The position numbers and the translations under genes are program-made. From NCBI RefSeq assembly GCF_001375515.1, contig NZ_CTDX01000013.1, positions 231,271 through 295,270 of the forward strand: a DNA stretch of 64,000 nt, read 5' to 3'. The notes under the pieces were generated by a model, which was not told where the DNA came from, ran no database searches, and worked only from the letters and a program-made list of their open reading frames with translations. Positions 49,133 to 58,700 of this stretch are shown one piece after another. The stretch's first letter is position 1. Every line of letters starts with the position of its first letter. Origin of the DNA: Bacillus kwashiorkori. Its GTDB lineage: Bacteria; Bacillota; Bacilli; Bacillales; Caldibacillaceae.

Positions 49133-49164
49133 AAAAAAATCGACAATCGTATTGTCGATTTTTT
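49133..49164 (-). terminator. Terminator after yhbH
   Basis: AAAATCGACAAT and ATTGTCGATTTT flank a three-base loop, with A and T tracts on either side, immediately downstream of the yhbH stop. Confidence 0.9.
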
Positions 49165-49176
49165 ACTTCCCATTAT

Positions 49177-50352
49177 TCACGCAAACTGTGGAAAGTTTTC
49201 TGTTACATTTTTCTTAAAAAAACTTTGCAAAGCATGAAAGACATCCGCTTTTTGTCTTAAGATATAATATTGGAATTTATCATGTTTAATATGTTTATAT
49301 GCCGACATTAATGTAGAGTGCCGGTTATACTGGTTCACCTCTCCATAACCAAATATATTAGATACTTCCATCAATTCTTCCACTAATTTAACACAACGAA
49401 TATTGTCTGATGTTAAATTATCTCCGTCAGAAAAATGGAAAGGATAAATATTGTATTGATTTGGAGAATACTTTGTATCAATTAGTTCTAGTGCTTTACG
49501 ATAAGCAGAAGAACAAATTGTTCCACCACTTTCTCCTTTTGAAAAAAATTCTTCTTCCGTTACAACTTTTGCTTCTGTATGATGGGCGATAAATTCAATG
49601 TCTACAGTTTCATATTTAGTACGTAAAAATCGCGTCATCCAAAAAAAGAAACTGCGTGACATATATTTTTCCCATATGCCCATACTGCCACTCGTATCCA
49701 TCATCGCTAACACAACTGCTTTTGATTCCGTTTTTACTACTTCGTTCCACGTCTTAAACTTTAAATCTTCTGGATAAATCGGATAAAAACTTTTCTTACC
49801 TGTTAAGGAATTTCTTTTAAAGGCCGATAACATCGTCCTTTTTTTGTCAATATTCCCCATTAGCCCCGTTTTTCGAATATCGTTAAATTCAATATCTTCC
49901 ACGACTAATTCATGATCATCTTTACGTTCTAAATTTGGAAGTTCCAATTCGCTAAATAATTGTTCTTCGATTTCTGCTAAAGATACTTCCGCTTCATAGT
50001 AATCGTCCCCTGGCTGATCACCAGCACCTTCACCTTGACCTCCTGCCTTCTCACCAGATCCATCTCTCGCAACAACATCCCCTACTTGGCTGTCTCCATC
50101 TCCTTGGCCCACATGTTTATTTTTATCGTAATTATATCGAATTTTATACTCGTCTAATGAACGAATCGGTATTTTTATTACTTCTTTTCCGTTAGATAAA
50201 ATTATACTTTCTTCTGAAATTAAGTCAGGCAAGTTTTTCTTTATGGCCTCTTGTACCTTTTCATTATGTCTTTGCTGGTCTTCATGGCCTTTTCGATGGA
50301 GGGACCAGTCTTCTTGTGAAACTGTAAATGGTTGTTTGTTCAAATGACTCAT
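49177..50352 (-). CDS. yhbH: Sporulation protein YhbH (DUF444)
   Basis: A 391-residue protein with a von Willebrand A-like domain ([20 protein letters not shown], a metal-binding DxSGS motif) after a charged, Gly-rich N-terminal region. YhbH is made in the mother cell in B. subtilis and family members are co-conserved with PrkA and SpoVR; its molecular role is unresolved. In B. subtilis yhbH is next to prkA. Here prkA is 6 kb away, with a sucrose cassette between. GGGAGGGAG lies just before the ATG. Confidence 0.95.
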   Translation of the reverse strand: MSHLNKQPFTVSQEDWSLHRKGHEDQQRHNEKVQEAIKKNLPDLISEESIILSNGKEVIKIPIRSLDEYKIRYNYDKNKHVGQGDGDSQVGDVVARDGSGEKAGGQGEGAGDQPGDDYYEAEVSLAEIEEQLFSELELPNLERKDDHELVVEDIEFNDIRKTGLMGNIDKKRTMLSAFKRNSLTGKKSFYPIYPEDLKFKTWNEVVKTESKAVVLAMMDTSGSMGIWEKYMSRSFFFWMTRFLRTKYETVDIEFIAHHTEAKVVTEEEFFSKGESGGTICSSAYRKALELIDTKYSPNQYNIYPFHFSDGDNLTSDNIRCVKLVEELMEVSNIFGYGEVNQYNRHSTLMSAYKHIKHDKFQYYILRQKADVFHALQSFFKKNVTENFPQFA

Positions 50353-50583
50353 TTTCTCTCCCTCCCATTATAAAAAAATTTCTCAAAATAATGCACATTT
50401 TACACCATAAGTGCATACATATATTGTCGACTGTCTTTGCACTGCTTTGTTACAAGGAAAAATTAGTATTACTCGATATATTTCTGAATGTTTAGAAATA
50501 CTTTTTTTGAATTACTTTATCTTATGCAAGACCTTTTTAAAAATTTACTGTTATTTTCATTTAGGACAAGCAGAGAAAAAAGG

Positions 50584-50615
50584 AAAAGGTCACCATTTTT
50601 CAATGATGACCTTTT
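50584..50615 (-). terminator. Terminator of the sucrose operon
   Basis: AAAAGGTCA pairs exactly with TGACCTTTT around a 14-base loop and is T-rich afterwards on the minus strand; it lies downstream of the IIA gene. Confidence 0.8.
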
Positions 50616-50636
50616 AATTATGCATTTAAAAAACCT

Positions 50637-51134
50637 TTATTTGGCAGTAACTTTCAATACGACTTCGGAGTTAGCTTGTACTTTATTATGTGACTCTTTT
50701 TCAATAGTCAGATTATCACCATTAGTAATAATCATTGGTGTAATCGTACTTTTTGCCTTTTCTTTGACTAAGTCAAGATCGACTGTTATTAACAAATCAC
50801 CTTGTTTTACTTTACTTCCTTCCGCAACATGTGCAGTGAAGCCTTCACCACCCATACCGACTGTTTCTAAACCAATATGAATTAAAATTTCCGCTCCGTT
50901 ATTAGCTTTAATACCAACTGCATGTTTTGTAGGAAATACTTGTAATATTTCTCCATCAACTGGGGATACTACTTTTCCTTCCGTAGGCTCAATAGCAATC
51001 CCATCACCCATCATTTTTTCCGAGAAAACAGGATCAGGTACTTGTTCTAACGGTAGTAACGTTCCTGTTAGTGGTGCTGTTAATTCAACTTTATTTGAAG
51101 AAGTCTCTTTTTTACCAAATAATTTTTTTAACAT
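50637..51134 (-). CDS. PTS glucose-type IIA protein
   Basis: A 165-residue soluble IIA of the Glc family. The phosphorylated His is in [17 protein letters not shown], with the second active-site His in [14 protein letters not shown]. It accepts phosphate from HPr and passes it to a IIB domain. The scrA product (53-54.5 kb) has IIB and IIC but no IIA domain, so this stand-alone IIA most likely completes the sucrose PTS. GGAAGGAG precedes the ATG. Confidence 0.93.
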   Translation of the reverse strand: MLKKLFGKKETSSNKVELTAPLTGTLLPLEQVPDPVFSEKMMGDGIAIEPTEGKVVSPVDGEILQVFPTKHAVGIKANNGAEILIHIGLETVGMGGEGFTAHVAEGSKVKQGDLLITVDLDLVKEKAKSTITPMIITNGDNLTIEKESHNKVQANSEVVLKVTAK

Positions 51135-51195
51135 TGTAGTTCTCCTTCCATTTATGCAATCAAAGTTTTGTTAAGTATTTAACAAATCCATCCAT

Positions 51196-52647
51196 TTATT
51201 CATTATTTAACATCCATTTTAATTCGTCAAGTTCCCAACATTGAGCTTTTAACTTTATTTCATTGTCAGTTGAAAATATTAGTTTGTTAACAATTTCAGT
51301 CGGATAAAAGCGTAGCGTAAATACTTCCTCTCCATCGTTAATAAATAACTCTAACGACGAATGGTCTAAAAATAGATGTAAGTTTCGCAATTTATTTAAA
51401 GGTACTTGCCTAGTTTCTCTATTTTCACTAGAAAAACTAATTCGATCAACTATAATGGAACTGCCATCATATACAATTTGGCATTCTGGGCTAATCACAA
51501 TGGATAAACTTCCCTCTAGCTCTATGTCCATAAAAATTTCTTGGCAAGGAGACGTAAGAGATAATTGTTGCTCTTCTTGAGATAAGTGAAGTAAATGTGT
51601 TTTTTCAGAAGTTCTTAACTTTTTTAGTTCTTCGAGTGGCTGTTGATAAAGATGATTATTTTTCATTTTTAATTGGCGTGGGATTGTTAACGAATGAATC
51701 CAACCGCTTTTTACCGATTGGTGATACGGTTCTGTTCCATCGGCCATCCCCATCCATGCATACAAAATTCTTCTGCCATGTTTATCTTCAAAAGTTTGTG
51801 GTGCATAAAAATCAAACCCACGATCTAATTCCGTAAATTCCCCATGATAAAACTGATGATTCGATTGATTCCAATTCCCAATAAAGTACCCAGATTGGAA
51901 AAGATTTTGGTACTGATAACCATCTGCAGCAAGTCCTTGTGGTGAAACAATTAACACTTCTTTATCATCAAGGTGAAACAGATCTGGGCATTCCCACATA
52001 TAGCCAAACATCCCTAGCTCATTTTTATTGCTTCCTGCGATTTCACCTAAAAATTCCCAATCATTAAAATTAGCGGAACGATATAAAACTGCAACACCCA
52101 TTTCATCTTTCGTTTGTGCACCTAATACCATATACCAATAATCTTCTTCCTTCCAAACTTTTGGATCACGAAAGTGCGCTGTATAGCCATCTGGTAAATA
52201 AATAATGGGACCTTTTTTTTCAAAATGAATACCATCTTCAGACACAGCCATACATTGATATGTTTCCCTATCGCCCGCTTCATTTTTTACATTGCCAGTA
52301 TAAAACAAATATAATTTCCCGTTATGTTCTACCGCTGAACCCGAATAGCAACCATTTTTGTCATACCATTCGTCAGGTAAAAGTGCAGGGGGATGTTCTT
52401 GCCAAGTAATAAAATCTTTTGTGGAATAGTGTCCCCAACATTTATATGTATGGTCTGTAGCAAATGGATTCCACTGAAAAAATACGTGGTATCGATTGTT
52501 AAATTGAATTAAACCATTAGGATCATTGAGTAATCCGATCCTTGGTGTTAGATGAAATTTTAAGCGATATGGGTCAGCAATTTCGCGTTTTTGATAGTCG
52601 TCTAATAATCGAGTAATCTTTTCTCTTTGCTGAACTTCTTTTTCCAT
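51196..52647 (-). CDS. scrB: Sucrose-6-phosphate hydrolase (GH32)
   Basis: A 483-residue invertase-type enzyme. The nucleophile is in LLNDPNGL, the RDP motif in HFRDPKVW, and acid/base Glu in MWECPDLF. FFQWNPFATDHTYKCWGHYSTKDF is conserved. It splits sucrose-6-phosphate, made by the PTS, into glucose-6-phosphate and fructose. AAGGAG lies nine bases before the ATG. It is followed by the IIA gene and preceded by a 431-base gap after scrA. Confidence 0.95.
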   Translation of the reverse strand: MEKEVQQREKITRLLDDYQKREIADPYRLKFHLTPRIGLLNDPNGLIQFNNRYHVFFQWNPFATDHTYKCWGHYSTKDFITWQEHPPALLPDEWYDKNGCYSGSAVEHNGKLYLFYTGNVKNEAGDRETYQCMAVSEDGIHFEKKGPIIYLPDGYTAHFRDPKVWKEEDYWYMVLGAQTKDEMGVAVLYRSANFNDWEFLGEIAGSNKNELGMFGYMWECPDLFHLDDKEVLIVSPQGLAADGYQYQNLFQSGYFIGNWNQSNHQFYHGEFTELDRGFDFYAPQTFEDKHGRRILYAWMGMADGTEPYHQSVKSGWIHSLTIPRQLKMKNNHLYQQPLEELKKLRTSEKTHLLHLSQEEQQLSLTSPCQEIFMDIELEGSLSIVISPECQIVYDGSSIIVDRISFSSENRETRQVPLNKLRNLHLFLDHSSLELFINDGEEVFTLRFYPTEIVNKLIFSTDNEIKLKAQCWELDELKWMLNNE

Positions 52648-53078
52648 TTTGAATAACTCCTTATGTTAAGGCTGTGTGAGAGGTTGATTTTTAGTACATT
52701 GTTTGGAGTGAACGGACAACTCTTAAAGTTTTGCACAGTGCTATGCAAAAGGTATTTATTTCTACTGCCGTTAATCTAGTAACATTTTATACGGTTTCAT
52801 TATGTTCCTATCGAAACGTAACTAAAAAGACTTCATTGACTTTTTCAAGATGTTATCCCCTACAATGCAAGTAAGGGACAACTCAACTCCATTTTTTTCT
52901 AGCGAAAATTTTTTACAATGTATCCAAAGGACCAACTCTGCTCGTGTTTTTCATAAAACTTGTGTAAATAAAAAATTGTTAAAGGGTCATCGTTCTCGTT
53001 TATGAGGTCACTTAAAACTAACGATATGTTTAAACATATCTGATAGTACTTAATGTTGTTTGCCAGTACATATTTGTC
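52648..53078. other. 431-base gap between scrA and scrB
   Basis: I find no credible gene on either strand. The stretch is AT-rich with short reading frames only. It contains one perfect 18-bp palindrome (53023-53040) near the scrA end, and presumably a promoter for scrB or the 3' end of the scrA transcript. No copy of the scrR-type GGAATCGATTCC operator is present. Confidence 0.5.
53023..53040. repeat. 18-bp perfect palindrome after scrA
   Basis: GATATGTTTAAACATATC reads identically on both strands and lies about 38 bases beyond the scrA stop. It may be a protein-binding site or chance; it lacks the GC content and T-run of a terminator. Confidence 0.4.
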
Positions 53079-54485
53079 TTATTCATTACTTATATTTTTT
53101 TGCATTTTATCGGAATAACCAAAGAACCAAGTTAAAGTGAAGGCAATTCCAATTGCGACTGCATTTACAAGCAAATATTGTAAAATTTGACCATTTAGAT
53201 ATAACAATGCCCCAGGAATAACAGTAATTGCCATACCAGTACCTTTTAAGCCAAGAATAGATGATAAAAATCCTCCAGCTGCACCACCTATTAATGCCAT
53301 TACGAATGGTTTAAAGTATCGTAAATTAACACCGAAAATTGCTGGTTCCGTGATACCTAAAAAGGCAGATAACGACGATGGCAATGCTAATGCTTTTAAC
53401 TTGGCTGACTTAGTTTTCAATCCAACAGCTAATGCCGCACCACCTTGAGCAGCAACAGAACAAGTAATAATTGCATTATAAGGATTATTTCCAAATGCCT
53501 CTAACAATTGAATTTCTAACATATTAAAGATATGGTGAACCCCTGTAATCACGATTAATTGGTTTAGACCACCGATGATTAACCCACTAATTCCGAAAGG
53601 CCATTCTAATATTGCTTTAAATGTAGATAAAATGATATTTTCTGCTGAATGGAAAATCGGTCCAATGACAAATAACGCCAAAGTAATCATAATTAATAGT
53701 GTTAAAAATGGTGTAACGATTAAATCTAGTGCTTCTGGTACTCTTTTACGTATCCATTGCTCTAATTTCGCACCGATAAATCCTGCAATGAAGGCAGGTA
53801 AGACGGAGCCTTGATAACCAACTACAGGAATAAAATCAAAGAACATAATTGGCTGCACATCACCACCAGCAACGCCCCAAGCATTTGGTAATGATGGACT
53901 TACAAGCATTAAGCCTAAAACGAGACCAATTGTCGGATTTCCCCCAAAAACTCGGAACGTTGACCATGCAACTAGCGCTGGTAAAAAGACAAATGCTGTA
54001 TCTGTTAGTATTTCAGTAAATAATAAAAAGTTTTTTGATATATCTTCTGGAACTAACCCGAAAAGAGCTAATATTTGCTCCTGCATGATAAGACCGCGTA
54101 ATCCCATGAATAAACCTGTCGCAACTAAAGCAGGAATAATAGGCACAAACACATCACCAAAAGTTCGTATCGCCCTTTGGAATTTGCTACCTGATTTCAC
54201 TGCTTCTTTCGATTGCTCAGCTTTAGTCGTTCCAGATACACCTAATTTAATGACTTCATCATAAATTCGATTTACCGTACCGGTACCAAAAATAATTTGA
54301 TATTGACCAGAGTTAAAAAATGCACCTTTTACTTTATCTGTATTCTCCACTTTTTCTTGATCAATTTTTTCTTTATCTTTAACCATGATTCGTAATCTCG
54401 TTGCACAGTGGGCGACAGAAACAATGTTTTCTTGACCTCCAACCGCCTCTAAAACAGATTTTGCAATATTTTGATTTTCCGACAT
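53079..54485 (-). CDS. scrA: Sucrose-specific PTS IIBC component
   Basis: A 468-residue permease. The N-terminal IIB domain has its phosphorylated cysteine in SVAHCATRLRIMV. A IIC domain with about ten helices follows (GDVFVPIIPALVATGLFMGLRG, ITGVHHIFNMLEIQLLEAFG, FLGITEPAIFGVNLRYFKPF). It imports and phosphorylates sucrose, working with the stand-alone IIA encoded downstream. Its own promoter region holds three GGAATCGATTCC-type operators. Either ATG 54488 or 54485 fits AAGGAG. Specificity for sucrose rather than trehalose rests on the scrB and scrR neighbours. Confidence 0.92.
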   Translation of the reverse strand: MSENQNIAKSVLEAVGGQENIVSVAHCATRLRIMVKDKEKIDQEKVENTDKVKGAFFNSGQYQIIFGTGTVNRIYDEVIKLGVSGTTKAEQSKEAVKSGSKFQRAIRTFGDVFVPIIPALVATGLFMGLRGLIMQEQILALFGLVPEDISKNFLLFTEILTDTAFVFLPALVAWSTFRVFGGNPTIGLVLGLMLVSPSLPNAWGVAGGDVQPIMFFDFIPVVGYQGSVLPAFIAGFIGAKLEQWIRKRVPEALDLIVTPFLTLLIMITLALFVIGPIFHSAENIILSTFKAILEWPFGISGLIIGGLNQLIVITGVHHIFNMLEIQLLEAFGNNPYNAIITCSVAAQGGAALAVGLKTKSAKLKALALPSSLSAFLGITEPAIFGVNLRYFKPFVMALIGGAAGGFLSSILGLKGTGMAITVIPGALLYLNGQILQYLLVNAVAIGIAFTLTWFFGYSDKMQKNISNE

Positions 54486-54563
54486 CATTTCCACTCCTTT
54501 TTCGTATTTATCATGCCAATTTTGATTAAAAAAATGTGTTAATGAATTTTTTATTTGTCGCGA

Positions 54564-54575
54564 GGAATCGATTCC
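54564..54575. promoter_or_regulatory. ScrR operator 1
   Basis: GGAATCGATTCC, a perfect 12-bp palindrome, is about 80 bases upstream of scrA. Confidence 0.75.
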
Positions 54576-54592
54576 AGATTATTTGTTTTTCG

Positions 54593-54606
54593 TGGAATCG
54601 ATTCCA
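54593..54606. promoter_or_regulatory. ScrR operator 2
   Basis: TGGAATCGATTCCA, a perfect 14-bp palindrome 30 bp from operator 1 (about three helical turns). Confidence 0.75.
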
Positions 54607-54622
54607 TTATGTCCGCAAGAAC

Positions 54623-54636
54623 AGAAATCGATTCCA
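54623..54636. promoter_or_regulatory. ScrR operator 3
   Basis: AGAAATCGATTCCA, an imperfect palindrome again 30 bp from operator 2. It lies just beyond the scrR stop codon. Confidence 0.65.
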
Positions 54637-54649
54637 CACCTTTTAAAAA

Positions 54650-55639
54650 TTATAAACTATCCCGTTTTATAAGTCTATAACTTAAGATAATTTTTTCTGG
54701 TGGTACATGCTCCCCTTGTAAGTTACGTAACAAAATCGTTGCAGCAATTTCACCAGCATGCTCATTTTCATATTGCACTGTCGTTAAACTCGGGGACATA
54801 TATTTTGATATTTCGGAGGACCCAATTCCAGCAATACTCATTTGTTCCGGGATTTGGATGTTTTGTTCCTTTAAATACGACATCACTCCAATAGCTAGTC
54901 GGTCAGTGGCTGCAAAAACGGCATCTGGCATCGTATCTGTTTCAGTAAAAATCGTTTTCATTGCCTGATAACCAAATTTCGACTCAAAACTCCCTGTAAT
55001 TAACCACTCTTCTCTAACTTCTAGACCATTTTCTCGCATAGCATCTAAAAAACCATTTTTTCGACTAACCCCTACTGCTTCATCTGTTTCTTTTACCCCT
55101 ATAAAGGCAATTTTCGTTTTACCTTTTTCAATAAACTTTTTTGTTAACGTTTTTGCTGCATGATAATCATCATATACGACGGAGGTGATATTTGGAAAAG
55201 TTTGACCAACAGCAACAATTGGAATGGACAATTGTTCCACCTTCGCAACTAATTCTGGCAATACGTTCGTAGCTAGTAAAATTATTCCGTCTACTTGTCG
55301 ATTGACAAGTAATTGAATGTATTCAAGTTCTTTTTCCATTTGAAGATTTGTATTTGCTAACAAAATTTGATAACCTGCTTCACTTAAAACGGAATCTATT
55401 CCGGCCACAACTTTACTCGCAGTCTCCGTACTAATTCTTGGTAAAATTACCCCTACCACTTTCGTTTCTTTCGTCCGCAAAGAGCGTGCTTGCTGGCTCG
55501 GGGTATAGCCTGTCTCTTCAATTACTTTTAGCACTCGTTTTCTAGCTTCGTCACTTACATATCCAGAATTGTTGAGAACACGGGATACGGTCGTTCGGGA
55601 AACTTGCGCCAATTTGGCAATTTCATTAATTGTTATCAT
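54650..55639 (-). CDS. scrR: LacI-family sucrose operon repressor
   Basis: A 329-residue repressor. The N-terminal helix-turn-helix is TINEIAKLAQVSRTTVSRVLNNSGYVSDEARKRV, followed by the hinge YTPSQQARSLRTKETKVVGVILP and a sugar-binding effector domain. It is encoded directly upstream of scrA on the same strand, and three phased palindromes in the intergenic region are its likely targets. Similar Gram-positive regulators respond to sucrose-6-phosphate or fructose, but the ligand here is inferred. The 241 bases upstream of scrR hold no other gene. Confidence 0.92.
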   Translation of the reverse strand: MITINEIAKLAQVSRTTVSRVLNNSGYVSDEARKRVLKVIEETGYTPSQQARSLRTKETKVVGVILPRISTETASKVVAGIDSVLSEAGYQILLANTNLQMEKELEYIQLLVNRQVDGIILLATNVLPELVAKVEQLSIPIVAVGQTFPNITSVVYDDYHAAKTLTKKFIEKGKTKIAFIGVKETDEAVGVSRKNGFLDAMRENGLEVREEWLITGSFESKFGYQAMKTIFTETDTMPDAVFAATDRLAIGVMSYLKEQNIQIPEQMSIAGIGSSEISKYMSPSLTTVQYENEHAGEIAATILLRNLQGEHVPPEKIILSYRLIKRDSL

Positions 55640-55880
55640 TGCTTTTCACCCTTACCCTTACCTGTTCTGAGTTTATATTAATCATCATCTAATGATGAAT
55701 GATAGCCATATTTATTTGTATTTTATCTTAATTAAGAAAAACTTACAATGTTCCTTTTAAGCTTCATTAATATTCAACACTATGACAGTAAAACTAGTAG
55801 TTTTTTTCATCATTTTTACACGAAAAAAGAACTTTTTTAAAAACTTGTACATATATATGTATTGATTGGAGGGATGAAAA

Positions 55881-56066
55881 ATGGATCGCGCTATTTTACT
55901 TTTTCTCGCGAGTATTCTTGCCGGATTTGCCTTACTTAGAATGCCACTTGCTGATACACCACTAGAAAGTATTGAACCTGTCACAACATTATTAGGACTA
56001 GTAGCTGTATTAGTGTTCTCTCTAGTAATACTTTATAAGGCAGTTATGGCACTTATAGGAAAGTAA
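55881..56066 (+). CDS. Small two-helix membrane protein
   Basis: A 61-residue protein with two hydrophobic helices (ILLFLASILAGFALLRM and TTLLGLVAVLVFSLVILYKAVMALIG) joined by a short acidic loop (ADTPLESIEPV). GGAGGG lies about six bases before the ATG, which supports translation. I do not recognise the family. It is the only plus-strand gene between the sucrose cassette and prkA. Confidence 0.7.
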   Translation: MDRAILLFLASILAGFALLRMPLADTPLESIEPVTTLLGLVAVLVFSLVILYKAVMALIGK

Positions 56067-56106
56067 TTTTTTCATATTGATAGGTTAAATATAATCCCGA
56101 AAAGAA

Positions 56107-56204
56107 AAGGGCTGTTCCCGAATCAAGTTGTTTTCTCCACTTAGAGCTGAAGTTCATTCAGCGATGGAGTTCTGTACTTGAATTAACGGTTACAGCCCTT
56201 GTTT
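56107..56204. repeat. Long imperfect hairpin element
   Basis: AAGGGCTGT at the left pairs with ACAGCCCTT at the right, and pairing continues inward (CCG/CGG, CAAGT/ACTTG) to a central GCTGAA-GTTCA-TTCAGC hairpin. It lies between convergent genes and ends with GTTTT, so it could end transcription. The length is unusual for a terminator and recalls a miniature inverted-repeat element. Confidence 0.5.
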
Positions 56205-56297
56205 TATGGCGGTACAGCTAATTTCGTTCACTTTAGCAGAGAAGCAAATTAGTTAATTGGACCAAAACCCTTTTTTTAAAAACACGTTTTACGATAC

Positions 56298-58193
56298 CTA
56301 TCTATTCAACAGGCTTCCAACGTATCGTAAAAGTTCATTTGCTGAAGTGGAGTTATAACCGTACTCATCAATTAGACGCGCAACGACTTCGTTTATTTTT
56401 TTCAATTGCTGTTCATCTGGTGTTTTCGTAGATGTAGTAATTTTTACAACGTCTTTTAGGTCAGCGAATAATTTTTTCTGAATTGCTTCTCTTAATCTAT
56501 CATGGGAACGATAATCAAATCGTTTTCCTTTTCTTGCAAAGGCCGAAATTCGAATTAAAATTTCTTCCCGGAATGCTTTTTTTGCATTTTCCGATATGCC
56601 GATTTGCTCTTCAATGGAACGCATTAATTTTTCGTCTGGATTAATTTCTTCATCAGTTAATGGATCACGTAGCTTTGTGCGGTTACAATATGCCTCCACA
56701 TTATCCAAATAGTTATCCATTAATGTTTTAGCAGATTCCTCATACGAATAAACAAATGCTTTTTGTACTTCTTTTTTTGCAATATCATCATACTGCTTTC
56801 TAGCAATGGAGATGAAATTCAAATACCTTTCTTTCAATTCTTGTGTAATGGATGGATGTTGGTCTAACCCTTCTTTTAAGGAGCGCAACACATCTAACGC
56901 ATTTATTGATTTTACTTCTTTACGGATAATGGTGGAAGAGATTCGATTAATGACGTATCTAGGATCAATCCCACTCATTCCTTCATCAGGGTGTTCCTTT
57001 TTCAGCTCAGCTAAATCCGCTGAATTAAAACCTTCAACCGCTTCTCCATCATAAAGGCGCATTTTTTTAATTAAATCAATATCGCCACGCTTTGGTTCTT
57101 TCAGCCTCGTTAAGATGGTAAACATTGCTGCAATTTTTATCGTGTGTGGAGCGATATGGACATCGTTCACATCACTTTCGCGAATCATTTTTTCGTAAAT
57201 TTTTTCTTCCTCCGTAACTTTTAAATTATACGGAATTGGCATGACAATAATTCGCGAGTGAAGGGCCTCATTCTTCTTATTGGAAATAAACGAGCGATAT
57301 TCAGTTTCGTTCGTATGAGCGACGATAAGTTCATCCGCAGAAATAAGTGCGAATCTCCCCGCTTTAAAATTCCCCTCTTGCGTAAGTGATAATAAATGCC
57401 AGAGGAACTTTTCATCACATTTTAACATTTCCTGAAATTCCATCATCCCGCGATTCGCTTTATTCAGTTCACCATCAAATCGATAAGCGCGAGGATCGGA
57501 TTCCGAACCATACTCAGCGATAGTGGAAAAATCAATACTGCCTGTTAAATCGGCAATATCTTGAGATTTTGGATCGGATGGGCTAAATGTACCGATGCCG
57601 ACCCGCTTATCCTCGGAGAAGAAAATTCGTTCGACTAACACATCCTCAATCCGACCACCATATTCTTCTTCCAGTCGTAACATATTTAGCGGTGATAAGT
57701 TCCCTTCAATCCGAATTCCATATTCTTGATAAAAATCTTCGCGTAAATGGTGTGGAATTAAATGCAGTGGATCTTCGTGCATCGGACAGCCTTTTATCGC
57801 GAAAACTGCACCACGTTCCGAGTGGGTATAGGCTTCTAAACCTCGTTTTAACATTGTCACTAAGGTAGACTTACCACCACTTACTGGACCCATTAGTAAT
57901 AAAATTCGTTTACGTACATCTAATCGTTTAGCTGCAGGATGAAAGTATTCCTCCACAAGTCGCTCAAGTGCTTCATCTAATCCATAAAGTTGGGAACTAA
58001 AAAACTTATATTGTTTTCCCGCCTCTGTTTCGTCTATCCCAGCATCTTTAATCATATTATAAACACGTGAATGAGCTGATTGTGCAACCCACGGCTTTTC
58101 TTTTAACAGTTCTAAATACTGTGCAAAGGTTCCTTCCCATTTTAACTTTTCTTCCTCTTCCCGATATTTAGATATTTTATCTAATATGTTCAC
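56298..58193 (-). CDS. prkA: PrkA AAA+ protein (serine kinase/protease family)
   Basis: A 631-residue protein. An AAA+ core has Walker A GPVSGGKSTLVTML and ALISADELIVAHTNETEYRSF. A C-terminal PrkA domain follows, with an EAYCNRTKLRDPLTDEEINPDEKLMRSIEEQI region. It was first described as a serine kinase, and Bacillus work also reports protease activity; it affects sporulation gene expression. Start GTG 58193 has AGGAGG eight bases upstream. It is normally next to yhbH, which here lies 6 kb away. The 340 bases upstream show no other gene than the small reading frame at 58534. Confidence 0.95.
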   Translation of the reverse strand: MNILDKISKYREEEEKLKWEGTFAQYLELLKEKPWVAQSAHSRVYNMIKDAGIDETEAGKQYKFFSSQLYGLDEALERLVEEYFHPAAKRLDVRKRILLLMGPVSGGKSTLVTMLKRGLEAYTHSERGAVFAIKGCPMHEDPLHLIPHHLREDFYQEYGIRIEGNLSPLNMLRLEEEYGGRIEDVLVERIFFSEDKRVGIGTFSPSDPKSQDIADLTGSIDFSTIAEYGSESDPRAYRFDGELNKANRGMMEFQEMLKCDEKFLWHLLSLTQEGNFKAGRFALISADELIVAHTNETEYRSFISNKKNEALHSRIIVMPIPYNLKVTEEEKIYEKMIRESDVNDVHIAPHTIKIAAMFTILTRLKEPKRGDIDLIKKMRLYDGEAVEGFNSADLAELKKEHPDEGMSGIDPRYVINRISSTIIRKEVKSINALDVLRSLKEGLDQHPSITQELKERYLNFISIARKQYDDIAKKEVQKAFVYSYEESAKTLMDNYLDNVEAYCNRTKLRDPLTDEEINPDEKLMRSIEEQIGISENAKKAFREEILIRISAFARKGKRFDYRSHDRLREAIQKKLFADLKDVVKITTSTKTPDEQQLKKINEVVARLIDEYGYNSTSANELLRYVGSLLNR

Positions 58194-58533
58194 TTAAGAA
58201 ACCTCCTCAATTACTTTATAGGCACGAATCAGATTTTTCTGACCTAACATTGTTTCTTATCAAGTATTAGTAAATGATGATTGCAACTTATACCTATACT
58301 TATATGAACATGCAACAGAAAAAATGAATGATAGACAAGTCTTATTTCATATCATTAACAAAATTTATAAAAGTATTAATTTAGCTGCACATGAACTATC
58401 GTAATATACCGCAAAAGCAATAAACTAGAATGTAACTGTGGAAATGTTATTATTTCATTTATTTAAAAAATAAGTTATAATATCATTGAGTTTGTCAAGC
58501 AAAGGGTTACATAATTAAAGGGGGAAAAATAGA

Positions 58534-58629
58534 ATGAAGGCACTAATTATTCTCGGGGTTACAATCACATTTTTAATTGCCATCTTCACATCAGGATACA
58601 ATGATAAACCTGGTACGTATAAAAAATAA
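58534..58629 (+). CDS. 31-residue membrane peptide
   Basis: A very short reading frame with a strong ribosome site (AAAGGGGG about ten bases upstream). One hydrophobic helix (LIILGVTITFLIAIFTSG) precedes a polar tail ending YNDKPGTYKK. A TATAAT-like box lies about 60 bases upstream and a terminator begins 20 bases after the stop, so it looks like an independent gene. The function is unknown. Confidence 0.65.
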   Translation: MKALIILGVTITFLIAIFTSGYNDKPGTYKK

Positions 58630-58648
58630 ACTTTATTCGATAAAAAAT

Positions 58649-58680
58649 AGAGCTGTCCGAAAGTGACAACTCTTTTTTTT
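58649..58680 (+). terminator. Terminator after the small peptide gene
   Basis: AGAG-C-TGTC pairs with GACA-A-CTCT and is followed by eight T on the plus strand, before the convergent nfrA-like gene. Confidence 0.8.
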
Positions 58681-58700
58681 GTCAGTTAGATTCTGTTTCA

